DNA of 64,000 nucleotides from a marine actinobacterium PHSC20C1 (lineage in GTDB: Bacteria > Actinomycetota > Actinomycetes > Actinomycetales > Microbacteriaceae). Positions 9,943 through 19,061 of the stretch are shown here, piece by piece. The position numbers were made by a program, and so were the translations under genes. The DNA lies in the NCBI GenBank assembly GCA_000153145.1, contig CH672415.1, positions 1,608,767 through 1,672,766 of the forward strand, in the 5' to 3' direction. The notes beneath the pieces were generated by a model, which had not been told where the DNA came from, searched no databases, and worked only from the letters and a program-made list of their open reading frames with translations. How positions within the stretch are numbered: the first letter of the stretch is position 1; every line of letters starts with the position of its first letter.

Positions 9943-11609
9943 TAGTCGCGAGCCTCAGGCTGGTCAATGGAGGCAATGGTGGGGTTCTGCGCAACGCTGC
10001 CACTGCGCCAGCGGTGGCTCGTGTCGGCACCGGCTGATACCACTGCGGCTCGACCAACTTGCTCAAAGAACTCGATGACGTCCTCGCGATCCATCGCACC
10101 AATCGTCGCCGAAATCGGTCCAGCCACGGTGTGGACACGTAACTCGGCGAGCCCCATGCGGCGAAGCAGCGGGCCCTCCTGCATGCTGACGCTCTGCATG
10201 CGCGCCTGCGGAACCAGCACGAGCGAACGCCAGATTGCTCCCTTACGAAGCGCTACGGCATCCGAAATCAGAACAAAACCATTGCGACGCCAGGAGAACC
10301 AGCGCAGCACTCGTGCGCGCTTGGGAGACGTAACGTAGGCATCATCGTGTGCGCCCGCGGCGAGACCAGCTTCGAGAAGTTCCCGCGATTCGTCGTTCGC
10401 GAGGCTCGGCAAGACGAGTTGCAATACTCGGTGGACATCGTCCATGTCACCGACGGGCAACAGAGTCGTCTTTGCCGTTGCACCGCTCGAGCTCGACGCC
10501 TGTGAGGCGGTGTTGATCTTGATCTCCCACCACCCGGCAGGCCGCCACAAGAGCGGCTGAGAGACCTCGACGGCATGGATGCGACCGGGAGGCAAAGTCT
10601 CGTTGGTCGTCGACAGCAAACCGTACCCGACACGGATGCCGTTTTCAGTTGCTGCGATTGAGTACCGAAGCGAGCGGGTCAGTCGCGAGACGAGGTATCC
10701 GCCGAGTCCCAGCACGCCGGGCAAGAAGGCAATCAGCCAGAGATAGCGACCGGTGACGGAAATCATCACGATAATCCCGATGGCTACCAGAATCGCGATG
10801 ACGGTTGCTTCGCTGAAAACAATGGAGCCAATGAGGCGAGGAAGTCGGATTCGCACAATCGACTCAGGAGGGGCAATGTTGGGATCGAGTTCTGGCGCGA
10901 AGAGTTCGTTGACTCGCTTTTCGACGATGCCGGCAACCCCAGCTTCGCTGGATTCGACTCCAGCGACCTCAGCGGCTTCTGCCGCGCGGGTGCCTGAGGC
11001 CAATTGCAGAATCGCTACTCGCAGGTCGTCCGCGCCCTTCGAGCCCAAATAGGCGAGCTCGACGTTGGCATCCTGGCCCGCAACATTTACTTCGAGCTTG
11101 GCCGCACCAAACAGCCGCGCCAACAGTGGGCGGGAAATGTTGATGCCCTGAATGCGATCGAGTCGCCCCCGCCGGTTGGTGCGGAACAGGATGCCGCTGC
11201 GCACCTCTACGAGTTCGTCTGTGATGCGGAAGGTGTGCATCCGCCAAGAGAAGTAAAAGCCAGCAACGCTGAGAATCAGAACGAGCAAAACAAGAAGGAT
11301 TACGGGAAGGAGAAAGCCAGCACGCGCGAGGCGGTCGAAAGGCTCGAAGCCGTTGTCGCCCCCAAACAGCATCTCAAGAAAGAAGTCCCGCGCATTGACG
11401 ATGATGACACCGATTATGGCCAAGAAGGCGATCCCACCGCGTAGGAACGGTGTCGCGGGGTGCAGACGATGCCATTCGCCATCAGCGAGGCGTCTGGCTT
11501 GCTCGGGCAGAATCGGTGCGGCTAGCGGCGCAGACTCGACCTCGACCGAGTCGTCGTGCTGAGACTCGTGCTGAGACTCGTGCTCATCGTGCTCGCGTTG
11601 GTCGCTCAC
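9942..11609 (-). CDS. Large bacterial PH-domain membrane protein (YdbT-like)
   Basis: 555 residues with several hydrophobic segments (around 55 to 75, 90 to 125 and 265 to 310) alternating with bacterial PH (bPH2) domains, each marked by a strand such as Thr-Phe-Arg-Ile-Thr-Asp-Glu and Gly-Leu-Leu-Ser-Thr. The N-terminus is rich in His, Glu and Asp. It resembles YdbT of Bacillus, which pairs with a smaller YdbS-like partner; the partner gene lies just upstream here and overlaps by four bases. The exact function is unknown. An Ala/Ser-rich cytoplasmic linker precedes the second membrane block. Confidence 0.85.
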   Translation of the reverse strand: MSDQREHDEHESQHESQHDDSVEVESAPLAAPILPEQARRLADGEWHRLHPATPFLRGGIAFLAIIGVIIVNARDFFLEMLFGGDNGFEPFDRLARAGFLLPVILLVLLVLILSVAGFYFSWRMHTFRITDELVEVRSGILFRTNRRGRLDRIQGINISRPLLARLFGAAKLEVNVAGQDANVELAYLGSKGADDLRVAILQLASGTRAAEAAEVAGVESSEAGVAGIVEKRVNELFAPELDPNIAPPESIVRIRLPRLIGSIVFSEATVIAILVAIGIIVMISVTGRYLWLIAFLPGVLGLGGYLVSRLTRSLRYSIAATENGIRVGYGLLSTTNETLPPGRIHAVEVSQPLLWRPAGWWEIKINTASQASSSSGATAKTTLLPVGDMDDVHRVLQLVLPSLANDESRELLEAGLAAGAHDDAYVTSPKRARVLRWFSWRRNGFVLISDAVALRKGAIWRSLVLVPQARMQSVSMQEGPLLRRMGLAELRVHTVAGPISATIGAMDREDVIEFFEQVGRAAVVSAGADTSHRWRSGSVAQNPTIASIDQPEARD

Positions 11610-12091
11610 AGCCCGGCCCTGCGGCTCTCTGCCAGCGCAACGAGTGTGTCTCTCAACTCCTCGGCGTCCTGCTCAGGCAGGCCCGGAATTACAACACCCG
11701 TGGATGCCGCAGCAGTCACAAATTTGAGTTCGCTGAGCCCCACAGCACGATCGAGGGGTCCGCGGTTGATGTCAACAAGTTGCATGCGGCCATAGGGCAC
11801 AGCAACCACGCGTCGGAACATCAACCCGCGTCGAAACACGAGGTCATCTTCCCGAAGCATGTACCCGATCGCACGGACTCGTCGCGGAGTGAGCGCAATG
11901 TTGATGAGAAAGATGATGCCAAGAGAGATGGGGATTGCGACGAGCCACTGGATGCCGGTCACGAAGGTGGGGATCGACGTGGCAGCCGACAGAATGACAC
12001 CCATAATCAGGAGACCGACGGCTTCCACTACGGCGTATTTTGTTGAGATTCGGCGCCACTCGGCGTCGTGAAGATCCAGTCGCTCGGTCAC
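11606..12091 (-). CDS. Small bacterial PH-domain membrane protein (YdbS-like)
   Basis: 161 residues with two hydrophobic helices (about 20 to 65) followed by one bPH2 domain with Leu-Arg-Glu-Asp-Asp-Leu-Val and Arg-Gly-Leu-Met-Phe-Arg-Arg segments. The GTG at 12091 has an AAGGAG site five bases upstream and overlaps the DUF3180 stop as GTGA, so it is preferred over an in-frame start at 12157. It is the small partner of the following large PH-domain protein; such pairs are thought to form a membrane complex. Confidence 0.85.
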   Translation of the reverse strand: MTERLDLHDAEWRRISTKYAVVEAVGLLIMGVILSAATSIPTFVTGIQWLVAIPISLGIIFLINIALTPRRVRAIGYMLREDDLVFRRGLMFRRVVAVPYGRMQLVDINRGPLDRAVGLSELKFVTAAASTGVVIPGLPEQDAEELRDTLVALAESRRAGL

Positions 12092-12576
12092 GCTGCTCCT
12101 TGGGGGTCCGTCGGTGTGCGCGACGACGAATCTTCGTCGTCCGGGGGAATTGTGCACAAGTATTCTGCTACGAGTCCCGCGACCAGCAACACTATCGCGG
12201 CAGCGGAAACCACGAAGCTCGTTGCAACAACGCCGGATCCGGGAGACACGGTTCGGCTGAGTAGGTAAAACGCGATCGCAAGTGCAGCTCCGCCGAGAAG
12301 TGAGCCAGAGAAACTGGACGCTTTTGCCAGCACCACGACCCGGAGCGCAAAGAAGGGGTTTACTCGTTGGCGACGCAGACCCCGCGAGTAGCGATAGATG
12401 GGCACCGCGAGCACTACAACGATCACGGCAATGAGAAACAGCGACACTGCCAATGCGATCGATGGGATCAGAATCGGGCGGCCGGATGCCGTAAGCAACA
12501 CTTCAATCAACCACCCCATCCCCGCGCCAACGGCTGCGAGCGTGAGCAAGTGCAGTGGTGAGGTGCGGCTCACCAC
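12088..12576 (-). CDS. DUF3180 membrane protein
   Basis: About 162 residues with four hydrophobic segments, a basic loop (Tyr-Arg-Tyr-Ser-Arg-Gly-Leu-Arg-Arg) and a short acidic-serine tail. DUF3180 proteins follow folK in many actinobacteria, as here. Two GTG codons stand side by side at the start; the second, at 12573, overlaps the folK stop as GTGA and may be the true one. Function unknown. Confidence 0.82.
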   Translation of the reverse strand: MVSRTSPLHLLTLAAVGAGMGWLIEVLLTASGRPILIPSIALAVSLFLIAVIVVVLAVPIYRYSRGLRRQRVNPFFALRVVVLAKASSFSGSLLGGAALAIAFYLLSRTVSPGSGVVATSFVVSAAAIVLLVAGLVAEYLCTIPPDDEDSSSRTPTDPQGAA

Positions 12577-13100
12577 AGTGGCTCCGCTTCGAACTCGGTG
12601 GTGTCGTTTTCTATCTCGGCCAACAGTTCGGATGCTCGTCCGATTCCGGCGAGCGTCGCGGCGGGATCAAGTTGCAACCACGGCACGAGAACGAAGGCGC
12701 GCTCGGCAGCCCGCGGGTGCGGAATTGTGAGTCGCTCGTCATTCAGGTGCAGGTGTGCGAAAGCCACAATATCGATGTCGAGAGTGCGGTCGCCCCAGCG
12801 TTCTTCACGCACACGACCGTGATCTGCCTCGATGCGTTGCAACTGCTTAAGGAGCACGTGCGGCTCGAGAGCGCTGCGTGCAAACACAACCGCGTTGAGA
12901 TAGGCCGGGGCGGAGTGGTCGATTCCTGTGAGCTTCAGGGCTGGGGTCTGAACGATGCTGGATGCCGCTTCCACCGTCACACCGTCGATGAGTGAAATTG
13001 CGTGCACGGCGTGCCGCAGCGTTGCCGCGCGATTTCCTAGGTTGCTGCCGAGGGCAAGAACGACGGGCAGCTCGACTCGCAGTCGTTGCTGCCGGGTCAC
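12570..13100 (-). CDS. folK: HPPK, 2-amino-4-hydroxy-6-hydroxymethyldihydropteridine pyrophosphokinase
   Basis: 176 residues. It transfers pyrophosphate from ATP to 6-hydroxymethyl-dihydropterin in folate synthesis. The conserved Leu-Gly-Ser-Asn-Leu-Gly-Asn start, a Pro-Ala-Tyr-Leu-Asn-Ala strand, and the signature Arg-Thr-Leu-Asp-Ile-Asp-Ile followed by Ile-Pro-His-Pro-Arg are all present. It overlaps folB by an ATGA junction and is one of four consecutive folate genes. Confidence 0.94.
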   Translation of the reverse strand: MTRQQRLRVELPVVLALGSNLGNRAATLRHAVHAISLIDGVTVEAASSIVQTPALKLTGIDHSAPAYLNAVVFARSALEPHVLLKQLQRIEADHGRVREERWGDRTLDIDIVAFAHLHLNDERLTIPHPRAAERAFVLVPWLQLDPAATLAGIGRASELLAEIENDTTEFEAEPLW

Positions 13101-13519
13101 GAGAGTCGTTGCGGATCTGCGCTAAAGCCAGCAGTGTGGGCTGGGGCAGCGCGGTGACGAGTGATGGTCACCGAAACATCGTCGAACGGCACCGTGATGG
13201 GTGCTGATGGTTTGTGGATAGTGATCTTGGTACTCACAGCTGCGTCATGCGACAGCACAATTGTCGCAACTCGCTCAGCGACAGTCTCGATGAGATCAAC
13301 GGGATTTGTTTCGACTGCGGAGACGATTTGTTCGGCCAATTCGCCGTAGTGGATGGTTTTGCCCAGTTCGTCGGTGCGCGCCGCCGCCGAGAGGTCGAGA
13401 TACACCGTGGCGTCCACGATAAAGACTTGGCCGGTGCGACGCTCGTGGTCGAAGACACCGTGGAAAGCGGTGGCACGCAGCCCGGTGAGAGTGATTTGGT
13501 CCAGTGCGGGATTCGTCAT
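13097..13519 (-). CDS. folB: Dihydroneopterin aldolase
   Basis: 140 residues. It converts 7,8-dihydroneopterin into hydroxymethyl-dihydropterin and glycolaldehyde. The family strand around Ala-Phe-His-Gly-Val-Phe-Asp-His-Glu and the Lys-Pro-Ser-Ala-Pro-Ile motif near residue 110 are present. I chose the ATG at 13519 that overlaps the folP stop (ATGA); a longer in-frame start at 13597 lies inside folP and adds residues foreign to the family. Confidence 0.93.
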   Translation of the reverse strand: MTNPALDQITLTGLRATAFHGVFDHERRTGQVFIVDATVYLDLSAAARTDELGKTIHYGELAEQIVSAVETNPVDLIETVAERVATIVLSHDAAVSTKITIHKPSAPITVPFDDVSVTITRHRAAPAHTAGFSADPQRLS

Positions 13520-14340
13520 TTCTTGCCTTTCTCCATCGCTGTGTACACGGAAAGTGCTACCTGTGTTGACGGTACATCGTGCACCCTCACACCCCAAGCG
13601 CCTGCTTGTGCTGCAATAGTGCTGATGACGGCGGTCGCGAGGTCCCGATCAGTGGTCGGCGCATCCGTTGGCGATAGTTTGCTGAGAAATCGCTTGCGTG
13701 ATGCACCGATAAGGATCGGGTAGCCGAGCGAACTCAACTCGTCCATTCTGGCCAGTAGCGCCCAATTGTGGCGGGCTGACTTTGCGAATCCGAGACCGGG
13801 GTCAAGCACGACGCGATCGGGGTTGATTCCCCACACCATCATTTCGGCGAGCCGATCTTTGAGCTCGGTGCGCACATCCACAACGACGTCGCCGTAGTGT
13901 GCCAGGTTGGCCATCTCGGTACTGTGTCCGCGCCAGTGCATTGCAATGTAAACGAGGTCTGTTTCGGCAACCGTGCGATACATTTCGGGATCGGCAAGAC
14001 CACCAGAAACGTCGTTAATGATGGATGCCCCTGCCTGTGCCGCAGCCAGTGCGGTCACAGAATTCATAGTGTCGATACTCACGGTGACGCCTTCGGAGGC
14101 AAGTGCTTCGATGACGGGGATCACTCGCTCTTGCTCGCGGGCTGGCGGCACACGCTCTGCGCCGGGGCGAGTTGACTCTCCGCCGACGTCCACGACATCC
14201 GCACCCTGATCGCGCAGCTCAATACCGCGCGCTATTGCTCGATCGACGTGTTCGTACTTGCCCCCATCGCTAAACGAATCGGGAGTCACGTTAAGGATGC
14301 CCATCACTCGGGGAACCGGCACTTGCGGCCGTCTACGCAT
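13516..14340 (-). CDS. folP: Dihydropteroate synthase
   Basis: 274 residues. It condenses p-aminobenzoate with hydroxymethyl-dihydropterin diphosphate; the family is the sulfonamide target. Signature 1 (Gly-Ile-Leu-Asn-Val-Thr-Pro-Asp-Ser-Phe-Ser-Asp-Gly-Gly) is at residues 14 to 27, then Gly-Gly-Glu-Ser-Thr-Arg-Pro-Gly-Ala, a Gly-Leu-Gly-Phe-Ala-Lys segment, and a Gly-Ala-Ser-Arg-Lys-Arg-Phe loop. The ATG start lies inside the end of folE, an eight-base overlap. Confidence 0.95.
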   Translation of the reverse strand: MRRRPQVPVPRVMGILNVTPDSFSDGGKYEHVDRAIARGIELRDQGADVVDVGGESTRPGAERVPPAREQERVIPVIEALASEGVTVSIDTMNSVTALAAAQAGASIINDVSGGLADPEMYRTVAETDLVYIAMHWRGHSTEMANLAHYGDVVVDVRTELKDRLAEMMVWGINPDRVVLDPGLGFAKSARHNWALLARMDELSSLGYPILIGASRKRFLSKLSPTDAPTTDRDLATAVISTIAAQAGAWGVRVHDVPSTQVALSVYTAMEKGKK

Positions 14341-14917
14341 TGTCGGCTCGACCGATGAGCGCGAGGACTTCGGCGCGCTCGACCGGCTGGCTCAATACTC
14401 CCCGCGAGGCGAGGGTCACTGTTGAACTTGAGGTTTGACGCGAGCCACGAGCGGAGACACAACCGTGGGCGGCATCAATGATCACGAGCACGCCCCTCGG
14501 CGAGAGCCCGGTATCGATGGCGTCGGCGATTTCTTCTGTTAGCCGCTCTTGAAGCTGAGCACGGGCAGAGATTGTCTCGACAACTCGAGCCAGGTTTCCC
14601 AGTCCAATGATTCGCTCATCGGGCACGTAAGCAACGTGGGCCACGCCAAGGAATGGCAAGAGGTGGTGCTCGCACATTGACCGAAATTCGATGTCACGCA
14701 GCACCACGAGTTCGCCGGTTTGGTCGGCGTTCGCAGTGAACTCGATGCTGTCTGCCAGATGATCGAGAGCGTCCATGCCGTTGCCAGCGAAGAACTCGGC
14801 GTACGCCTCAGCGACCCGACGCGGGGTGGCGGTGAGGCCAGCTCGCGCGGGGTCTTCGCCGATGGCATCCAATATTTCGGCTACCGCAGCTTCAATGCGT
14901 GCGACGTCGATCGACAT
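14333..14917 (-). CDS. folE: GTP cyclohydrolase I
   Basis: 194 residues, the first enzyme of tetrahydrofolate synthesis. Zinc ligands occur in Met-Cys-Glu-His-His-Leu-Leu-Pro-Phe and at the later Cys in Ala-Ala-His-Gly-Cys-Val, and the Leu-Gln-Glu-Arg-Leu-Thr signature is intact. It starts seven bases after the ftsH stop, so it should share the ftsH transcript. Confidence 0.95.
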   Translation of the reverse strand: MSIDVARIEAAVAEILDAIGEDPARAGLTATPRRVAEAYAEFFAGNGMDALDHLADSIEFTANADQTGELVVLRDIEFRSMCEHHLLPFLGVAHVAYVPDERIIGLGNLARVVETISARAQLQERLTEEIADAIDTGLSPRGVLVIIDAAHGCVSARGSRQTSSSTVTLASRGVLSQPVERAEVLALIGRADNA

Positions 14918-14924
14918 GGTGCGC

Positions 14925-16928
14925 CTAGGCCGTCGCGACGCCCGGCGACTTGCGTGGCCGTGGTTTACGTGCCGGCTTCGACGGCGTGCTGTCGTCGTTT
15001 TCTGGGGCAGCTTCGGTCGCTTCGACTCGCTTCTTGGGCACCTTCACTGGAGGCAGTTGAGAAACCGGGCGTGCGTCGCTCGAGAGCCACTGCGGGCGCT
15101 CTGGCAATTTCGCGATGCCCTTGAAGATCTTCTCAAGCTCGTTGTGGTCGAGGGTCTCTTTTTCGAGAAGTTCACGAGCAAGCTTGTCGAGAACCTTTCG
15201 GTTCTCGTTGAGCATCTGCCATGCCTCATCGTGAGCCTGGTCGATCAGTACACGAACTTCTTCGTCAATGATCTTGGCCAGCTCGTCGGAGTATTCGCGA
15301 GTCGCGCCCATATCGCGGCCCATAAACGGTTCGCCAGCTCCTGTACCCAGCTTGACGGAACCGATTCTGGCGCTCATGCCGTACTCGGTAACCATTCGGC
15401 GGGCGATTGACGTCGCCTTCTCGATGTCGTTTGATGCCCCGGTCGTCGGGTCATGGAACACGATTTCTTCGGCGACGCGGCCACCCATTGCGTAGGCGAG
15501 CTGGTCGAGAAGCTCGTTGCGCGTAACGGAGTATTTGTCTTCCATCGGCATGACCATCGTGTAGCCGAGTGCCCGGCCGCGCGGAAGGATGGTGACCTTT
15601 GTGACAGGGTCAGTGTTGCGCATCGAGGCTGCCGCTACCGCGTGACCACCCTCGTGGTACGCGGTGATGAGCTTCTCTTTGTCATTCATGAGGCGCGAGC
15701 GACGCTGTGGCCCAGCCATGACACGGTCGACGGCCTCGTCAAGGGCACGGTTGTCGATCAGCTGTGCGTTGGAGCGCGCAGTGAGCAGAGCAGCCTCGTT
15801 GAGAACGTTGGCGAGGTCTGCACCGGTGAAGCCGGGAGTCTTGCGAGCAAGAACTTCAAGGTCAACACTTTCGGCCATGGGCTTGCCCTTGCCGTGAACC
15901 TCAAGAATCTGCTTGCGGCCCTGCTTGTCCGGAGCATCGACACCAATTTGGCGGTCAAAACGACCGGGGCGCAGCAGTGCAGGGTCGAGAACGTCTGGGC
16001 GGTTAGTCGCCGCAATCAGGATGACGTTGCTTTTGACGTCGAAGCCGTCCATTTCAACCAACAACTGGTTGAGGGTCTGCTCGCGCTCATCGTTACCGCC
16101 ACCGATACCGGCACCACGGTGACGACCAACAGCATCGATCTCGTCAATGAAGATAATGGCCGGCGAGTTCTGCTTGGCCTGCTCAAAAAGGTCGCGAACT
16201 CGGCTTGCACCGACACCCACGAACATTTCAACAAAGTCAGAACCAGAGATTGTGTAGAACGGCACTCCAGCTTCTCCTGCGGTGGCTTTCGCCAGCAGGG
16301 TCTTACCGGTTCCGGGAGGGCCGTACAGCAGTACGCCCTTGGGGATACGGGCACCAACAGCCAGGAACTTGGCCGGCTCCTTCAGGAAGTCTTTGATCTC
16401 TTCGAGTTCTTCAATGGCTTCGTCGGCACCAGCGACATCCGCAAACGTGGTCTGCGGAGTGTCTTTTCCTACGAGCTTGGCTTTTGACTTACCGAACTGC
16501 ATAACCTTGCCGCCGCCACCCTGCATGCGGCTGAAGATGAAGAAGAAGATAACGCCAATGATGAGGAACGGCAGCATAATCGACAGGAACGAGACGAAGA
16601 AGTTCTCTTGCGGAACCTGGTCATTGAACTTCTTGACGTCTGCGCCATTGATCGCCGATACGACCTCAGTGCCTCGAGGCGCAACGTAGTAGAACTGAAC
16701 CTTCTTGCCGTTGTCGCCCGCTGCCTTCGAAAGTTCGAGGTCGACGCGCTGCTCGCCGTCGATGATTGTCGCCGAGGTCACAGTCGAGCCCTCAAGCAGG
16801 CTGAGACCCTCTTGAGTGGTGACCTCTTTGTAGCCCTCGCCCAAGAGCAGGCTCGCTGCAATAGAGACTGCGGCGATGCCGATGATTATGTACGGAACCG
16901 GGCCGCGAAAGATGCGCTTAAAATCCAT
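14925..16928 (-). CDS. ftsH: ATP-dependent zinc metalloprotease FtsH
   Basis: 667 residues, a membrane AAA+ protease that removes faulty or short-lived membrane and cytosolic proteins. There are two membrane helices (about residues 15 to 30 and 112 to 133), an AAA domain with Walker A Gly-Pro-Pro-Gly-Thr-Gly-Lys-Thr at 203 to 210, Walker B Ile-Ile-Phe-Ile-Asp-Glu and an SRH segment, then the protease site His-Glu-Gly-Gly-His at 425 to 429. The usual fourth residue in this motif is Ala; Gly keeps the HExxH zinc pattern. The tail is Pro/Lys/Arg-rich. I prefer ATG 16928 to a TTG five codons upstream because the protein then begins Met-Asp-Phe-Lys-Arg, as in relatives. Confidence 0.95.
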   Translation of the reverse strand: MDFKRIFRGPVPYIIIGIAAVSIAASLLLGEGYKEVTTQEGLSLLEGSTVTSATIIDGEQRVDLELSKAAGDNGKKVQFYYVAPRGTEVVSAINGADVKKFNDQVPQENFFVSFLSIMLPFLIIGVIFFFIFSRMQGGGGKVMQFGKSKAKLVGKDTPQTTFADVAGADEAIEELEEIKDFLKEPAKFLAVGARIPKGVLLYGPPGTGKTLLAKATAGEAGVPFYTISGSDFVEMFVGVGASRVRDLFEQAKQNSPAIIFIDEIDAVGRHRGAGIGGGNDEREQTLNQLLVEMDGFDVKSNVILIAATNRPDVLDPALLRPGRFDRQIGVDAPDKQGRKQILEVHGKGKPMAESVDLEVLARKTPGFTGADLANVLNEAALLTARSNAQLIDNRALDEAVDRVMAGPQRRSRLMNDKEKLITAYHEGGHAVAAASMRNTDPVTKVTILPRGRALGYTMVMPMEDKYSVTRNELLDQLAYAMGGRVAEEIVFHDPTTGASNDIEKATSIARRMVTEYGMSARIGSVKLGTGAGEPFMGRDMGATREYSDELAKIIDEEVRVLIDQAHDEAWQMLNENRKVLDKLARELLEKETLDHNELEKIFKGIAKLPERPQWLSSDARPVSQLPPVKVPKKRVEATEAAPENDDSTPSKPARKPRPRKSPGVATA

Positions 16929-17065
16929 GATGTTCCGGGCCAAACGACCCAGTACCTCTCTCTGAAGAAACGTGCTGCAAGGTTACCGTTGTTGCGCTGC
17001 AAGACGACTGCGTGTTTTCCCTCGGCGTAATGCTTTCGCAGTCGAATTGGATGCCGTGAGAGCCG

Positions 17066-18499
17066 TTAGTCGCTTTCGGTTGTCACAGTGAAAGTCTGCA
17101 CGCGCGGAGGAAGCTCCGGACTCATCAGTACGTGACACTTGATTCGGCCGCGTTCGCCATCGATCGTCCAGTTGGTGACGGCAGGAGTATCGGCGAGTTC
17201 GCGCGGCAATTCCTTCAGCGGCGCCCCCGTCAATGGACCAACGTCGGCAATCGCTTTCGCGATACCGGCGATGCGCTCCTCGTAAGGCACATCCATCGCC
17301 AAGTTCACGGCAGCAATCGCTTCAGCGCTGGGAGTATCCCACTCACGAACCAACCCATCGAGCACATCACGCGCAGCCAAAGTCTCCGGCCAGGCCGGTG
17401 CCGGCGTAGTCAGCTCACCGTAGGCAGTGAGCGCCGCCTGCAGTGCCTGAGTCGCCGGAATCGAGGATGCCGCAAAAGTTCCATTCTCAAATGCGACGAT
17501 ACCGAGGCCCGTCGGGGCATGCCAGCGCATGTGGGCGCTAAAGCCGGGGTAGCCACCCGAGTGCGAGACGATCTTCGTCGTACCCTCATCAATGAACAGG
17601 CCGTAGCCATAACCGTGAGCGGTCGGCTCCGAGAACTCGGCAACCTTCGACATCCCCTCGGGAATTGCGCGCTGAATCTGCTGCAACTCACGACGGCTGG
17701 CGGCAGACAATGGTCCCTCTGAGGTGTCCTCAGGGTCGAGGGCGCCAGCGAGCCACAGCGACCACCGCACGAGGTCAGTCGCGGTAGAAAACAAACCACC
17801 CATGGCGGAGAACACTCCGGGCAGAGTGAACGGCTGCACCTGCCACTCGCCATTCGCGAGCCGGTAGCCGAGCGCGACATCGGCATCCGGATCTTCCTCG
17901 AAACGGGTTGAGTCGAGCCCGAGCGGTTCGAGAATCTCGGCGGTCATCGCGTCAACATAACTGCGACCGGTCACTTCGGCGATCACTTCGTTGAGCAGTG
18001 CATATCCGAGGTTCGAGTACTCAAAGCGCGTGCCTGGCGTGCTCGAATAGCGGATGCCCGTAGCCACGAACTCGTCGAGCTCGGCCCGGGTCATCTCCTC
18101 CATGCGGTCGCCCCACGGATTATCGGTGGGGAACCCAGCCGACATTGTCATGAGCTGGCGCACACTGGGAGTGACAGGAGCAGCGTCGGGCGCGAGAGCC
18201 CGGAACGCAGGAACGAAATCAGTAATCGGCGCATCAAGGTTGAGCTGCCCACGATCGCGCAACATGAGCAACATCGTGCACGTAAAGCTCTTCGTGCACG
18301 ACGCGATGCGAAACACAGTGTCGCGGTCGGGAACGGCGCCCTCGCCGAGCACCTTCTCGCCGAAACCGCGCTCAAGCACAATGCCGTCCGGACCAAAGAC
18401 CGCAAAAAATGTTCCCGGAGTTTTCTGCTCGGTTACTCGATTCTCAAAGAGTCCAACAATGTCAGCTGTCGCGGCATCGATTGCTGCCCTCGCCCTCAT
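17066..18499 (-). CDS. Beta-lactamase-family serine hydrolase
   Basis: 477 residues of the class C beta-lactamase/esterase fold. The catalytic Ser-Cys-Thr-Lys tetrad is at residues 67 to 70, Tyr-Ser-Asn at 161 to 163, and a His-Ser-Gly-Gly triad element near residue 318. No signal peptide is visible, so a cytoplasmic esterase, amidase or D-aminopeptidase role is likelier than true lactamase activity. It lies ten bases behind hpt and before ftsH, two genes that are often neighbours in relatives, so it may be an insertion into a conserved pair. Confidence 0.88.
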   Translation of the reverse strand: MRARAAIDAATADIVGLFENRVTEQKTPGTFFAVFGPDGIVLERGFGEKVLGEGAVPDRDTVFRIASCTKSFTCTMLLMLRDRGQLNLDAPITDFVPAFRALAPDAAPVTPSVRQLMTMSAGFPTDNPWGDRMEEMTRAELDEFVATGIRYSSTPGTRFEYSNLGYALLNEVIAEVTGRSYVDAMTAEILEPLGLDSTRFEEDPDADVALGYRLANGEWQVQPFTLPGVFSAMGGLFSTATDLVRWSLWLAGALDPEDTSEGPLSAASRRELQQIQRAIPEGMSKVAEFSEPTAHGYGYGLFIDEGTTKIVSHSGGYPGFSAHMRWHAPTGLGIVAFENGTFAASSIPATQALQAALTAYGELTTPAPAWPETLAARDVLDGLVREWDTPSAEAIAAVNLAMDVPYEERIAGIAKAIADVGPLTGAPLKELPRELADTPAVTNWTIDGERGRIKCHVLMSPELPPRVQTFTVTTESD

Positions 18500-18509
18500 T
18501 CAGCGCGCC

Positions 18510-19061
18510 CTATTCGTAGACGTGAGGTGCGAGAACGGCAACGCCGCGCAAATTGCGGTACTTCTCGGCATAGTCGAGCCCATAACCAACCACGAAAGCG
18601 TTGGGGATATCGAAACCGACATACCGAACATCCACTTCGACCTTGGCCGCATCCGGCTTGCGCAGCAGAGTGCAGATTTCGACAGATTCGGCACCGCGGC
18701 TGCGGAGGTTGCCGAGCAACCACGAAAGCGTAAGACCCGAGTCGATGATGTCTTCAACAATGAGCACCTTGCGGCCCTCAAGGTCGGTGTCGAGGTCTTT
18801 AAGAATGCGAACGACACCCGAGGATTGCGTGCCTGCGCCGTACGAGGAGACGGCCATCCAGTCCATCTCGATCGGAAGAGTGAGCTCGCGAGCCAAGTCG
18901 GCCATCACCATGACGGCACCGCGCAACACACCAACCAGCAGCACTTTCTCGCCGGCGTAGTCAATCTCGATCTGACGCGCCATCACTGCGATCTTCTCGT
19001 GAATCTCTTCCTGGGTCAGAAGGACCTCGCTGAGGTCTCCTTCGACATCACTAAACTGCAT
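18510..19061 (-). CDS. hpt: Hypoxanthine phosphoribosyltransferase
   Basis: 183 residues, a purine salvage enzyme making IMP or GMP from hypoxanthine or guanine and PRPP. The PRPP-binding loop Val-Leu-Ile-Val-Glu-Asp-Ile-Ile-Asp-Ser-Gly is clear, as is a Gly-Val-Leu-Arg-Gly PPi loop. I chose ATG 19061, which has a TGAGGA site upstream and overlaps the end of tilS by 11 bases; a longer frame to 19220 lies entirely in tilS. The tilS-hpt-ftsH order is conserved in many bacteria. Confidence 0.94.
   Translation of the reverse strand: MQFSDVEGDLSEVLLTQEEIHEKIAVMARQIEIDYAGEKVLLVGVLRGAVMVMADLARELTLPIEMDWMAVSSYGAGTQSSGVVRILKDLDTDLEGRKVLIVEDIIDSGLTLSWLLGNLRSRGAESVEICTLLRKPDAAKVEVDVRYVGFDIPNAFVVGYGLDYAEKYRNLRGVAVLAPHVYE

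Noticed and set aside
15453-16487. Long plus-strand reading frame opposite ftsH
   Set aside because: It is a shadow of the ftsH gene on the other strand. Composition is that of antisense translation and no family is recognisable; the same holds for the long frames opposite the GH1 gene (29472-30578) and kynureninase (60372-61280).
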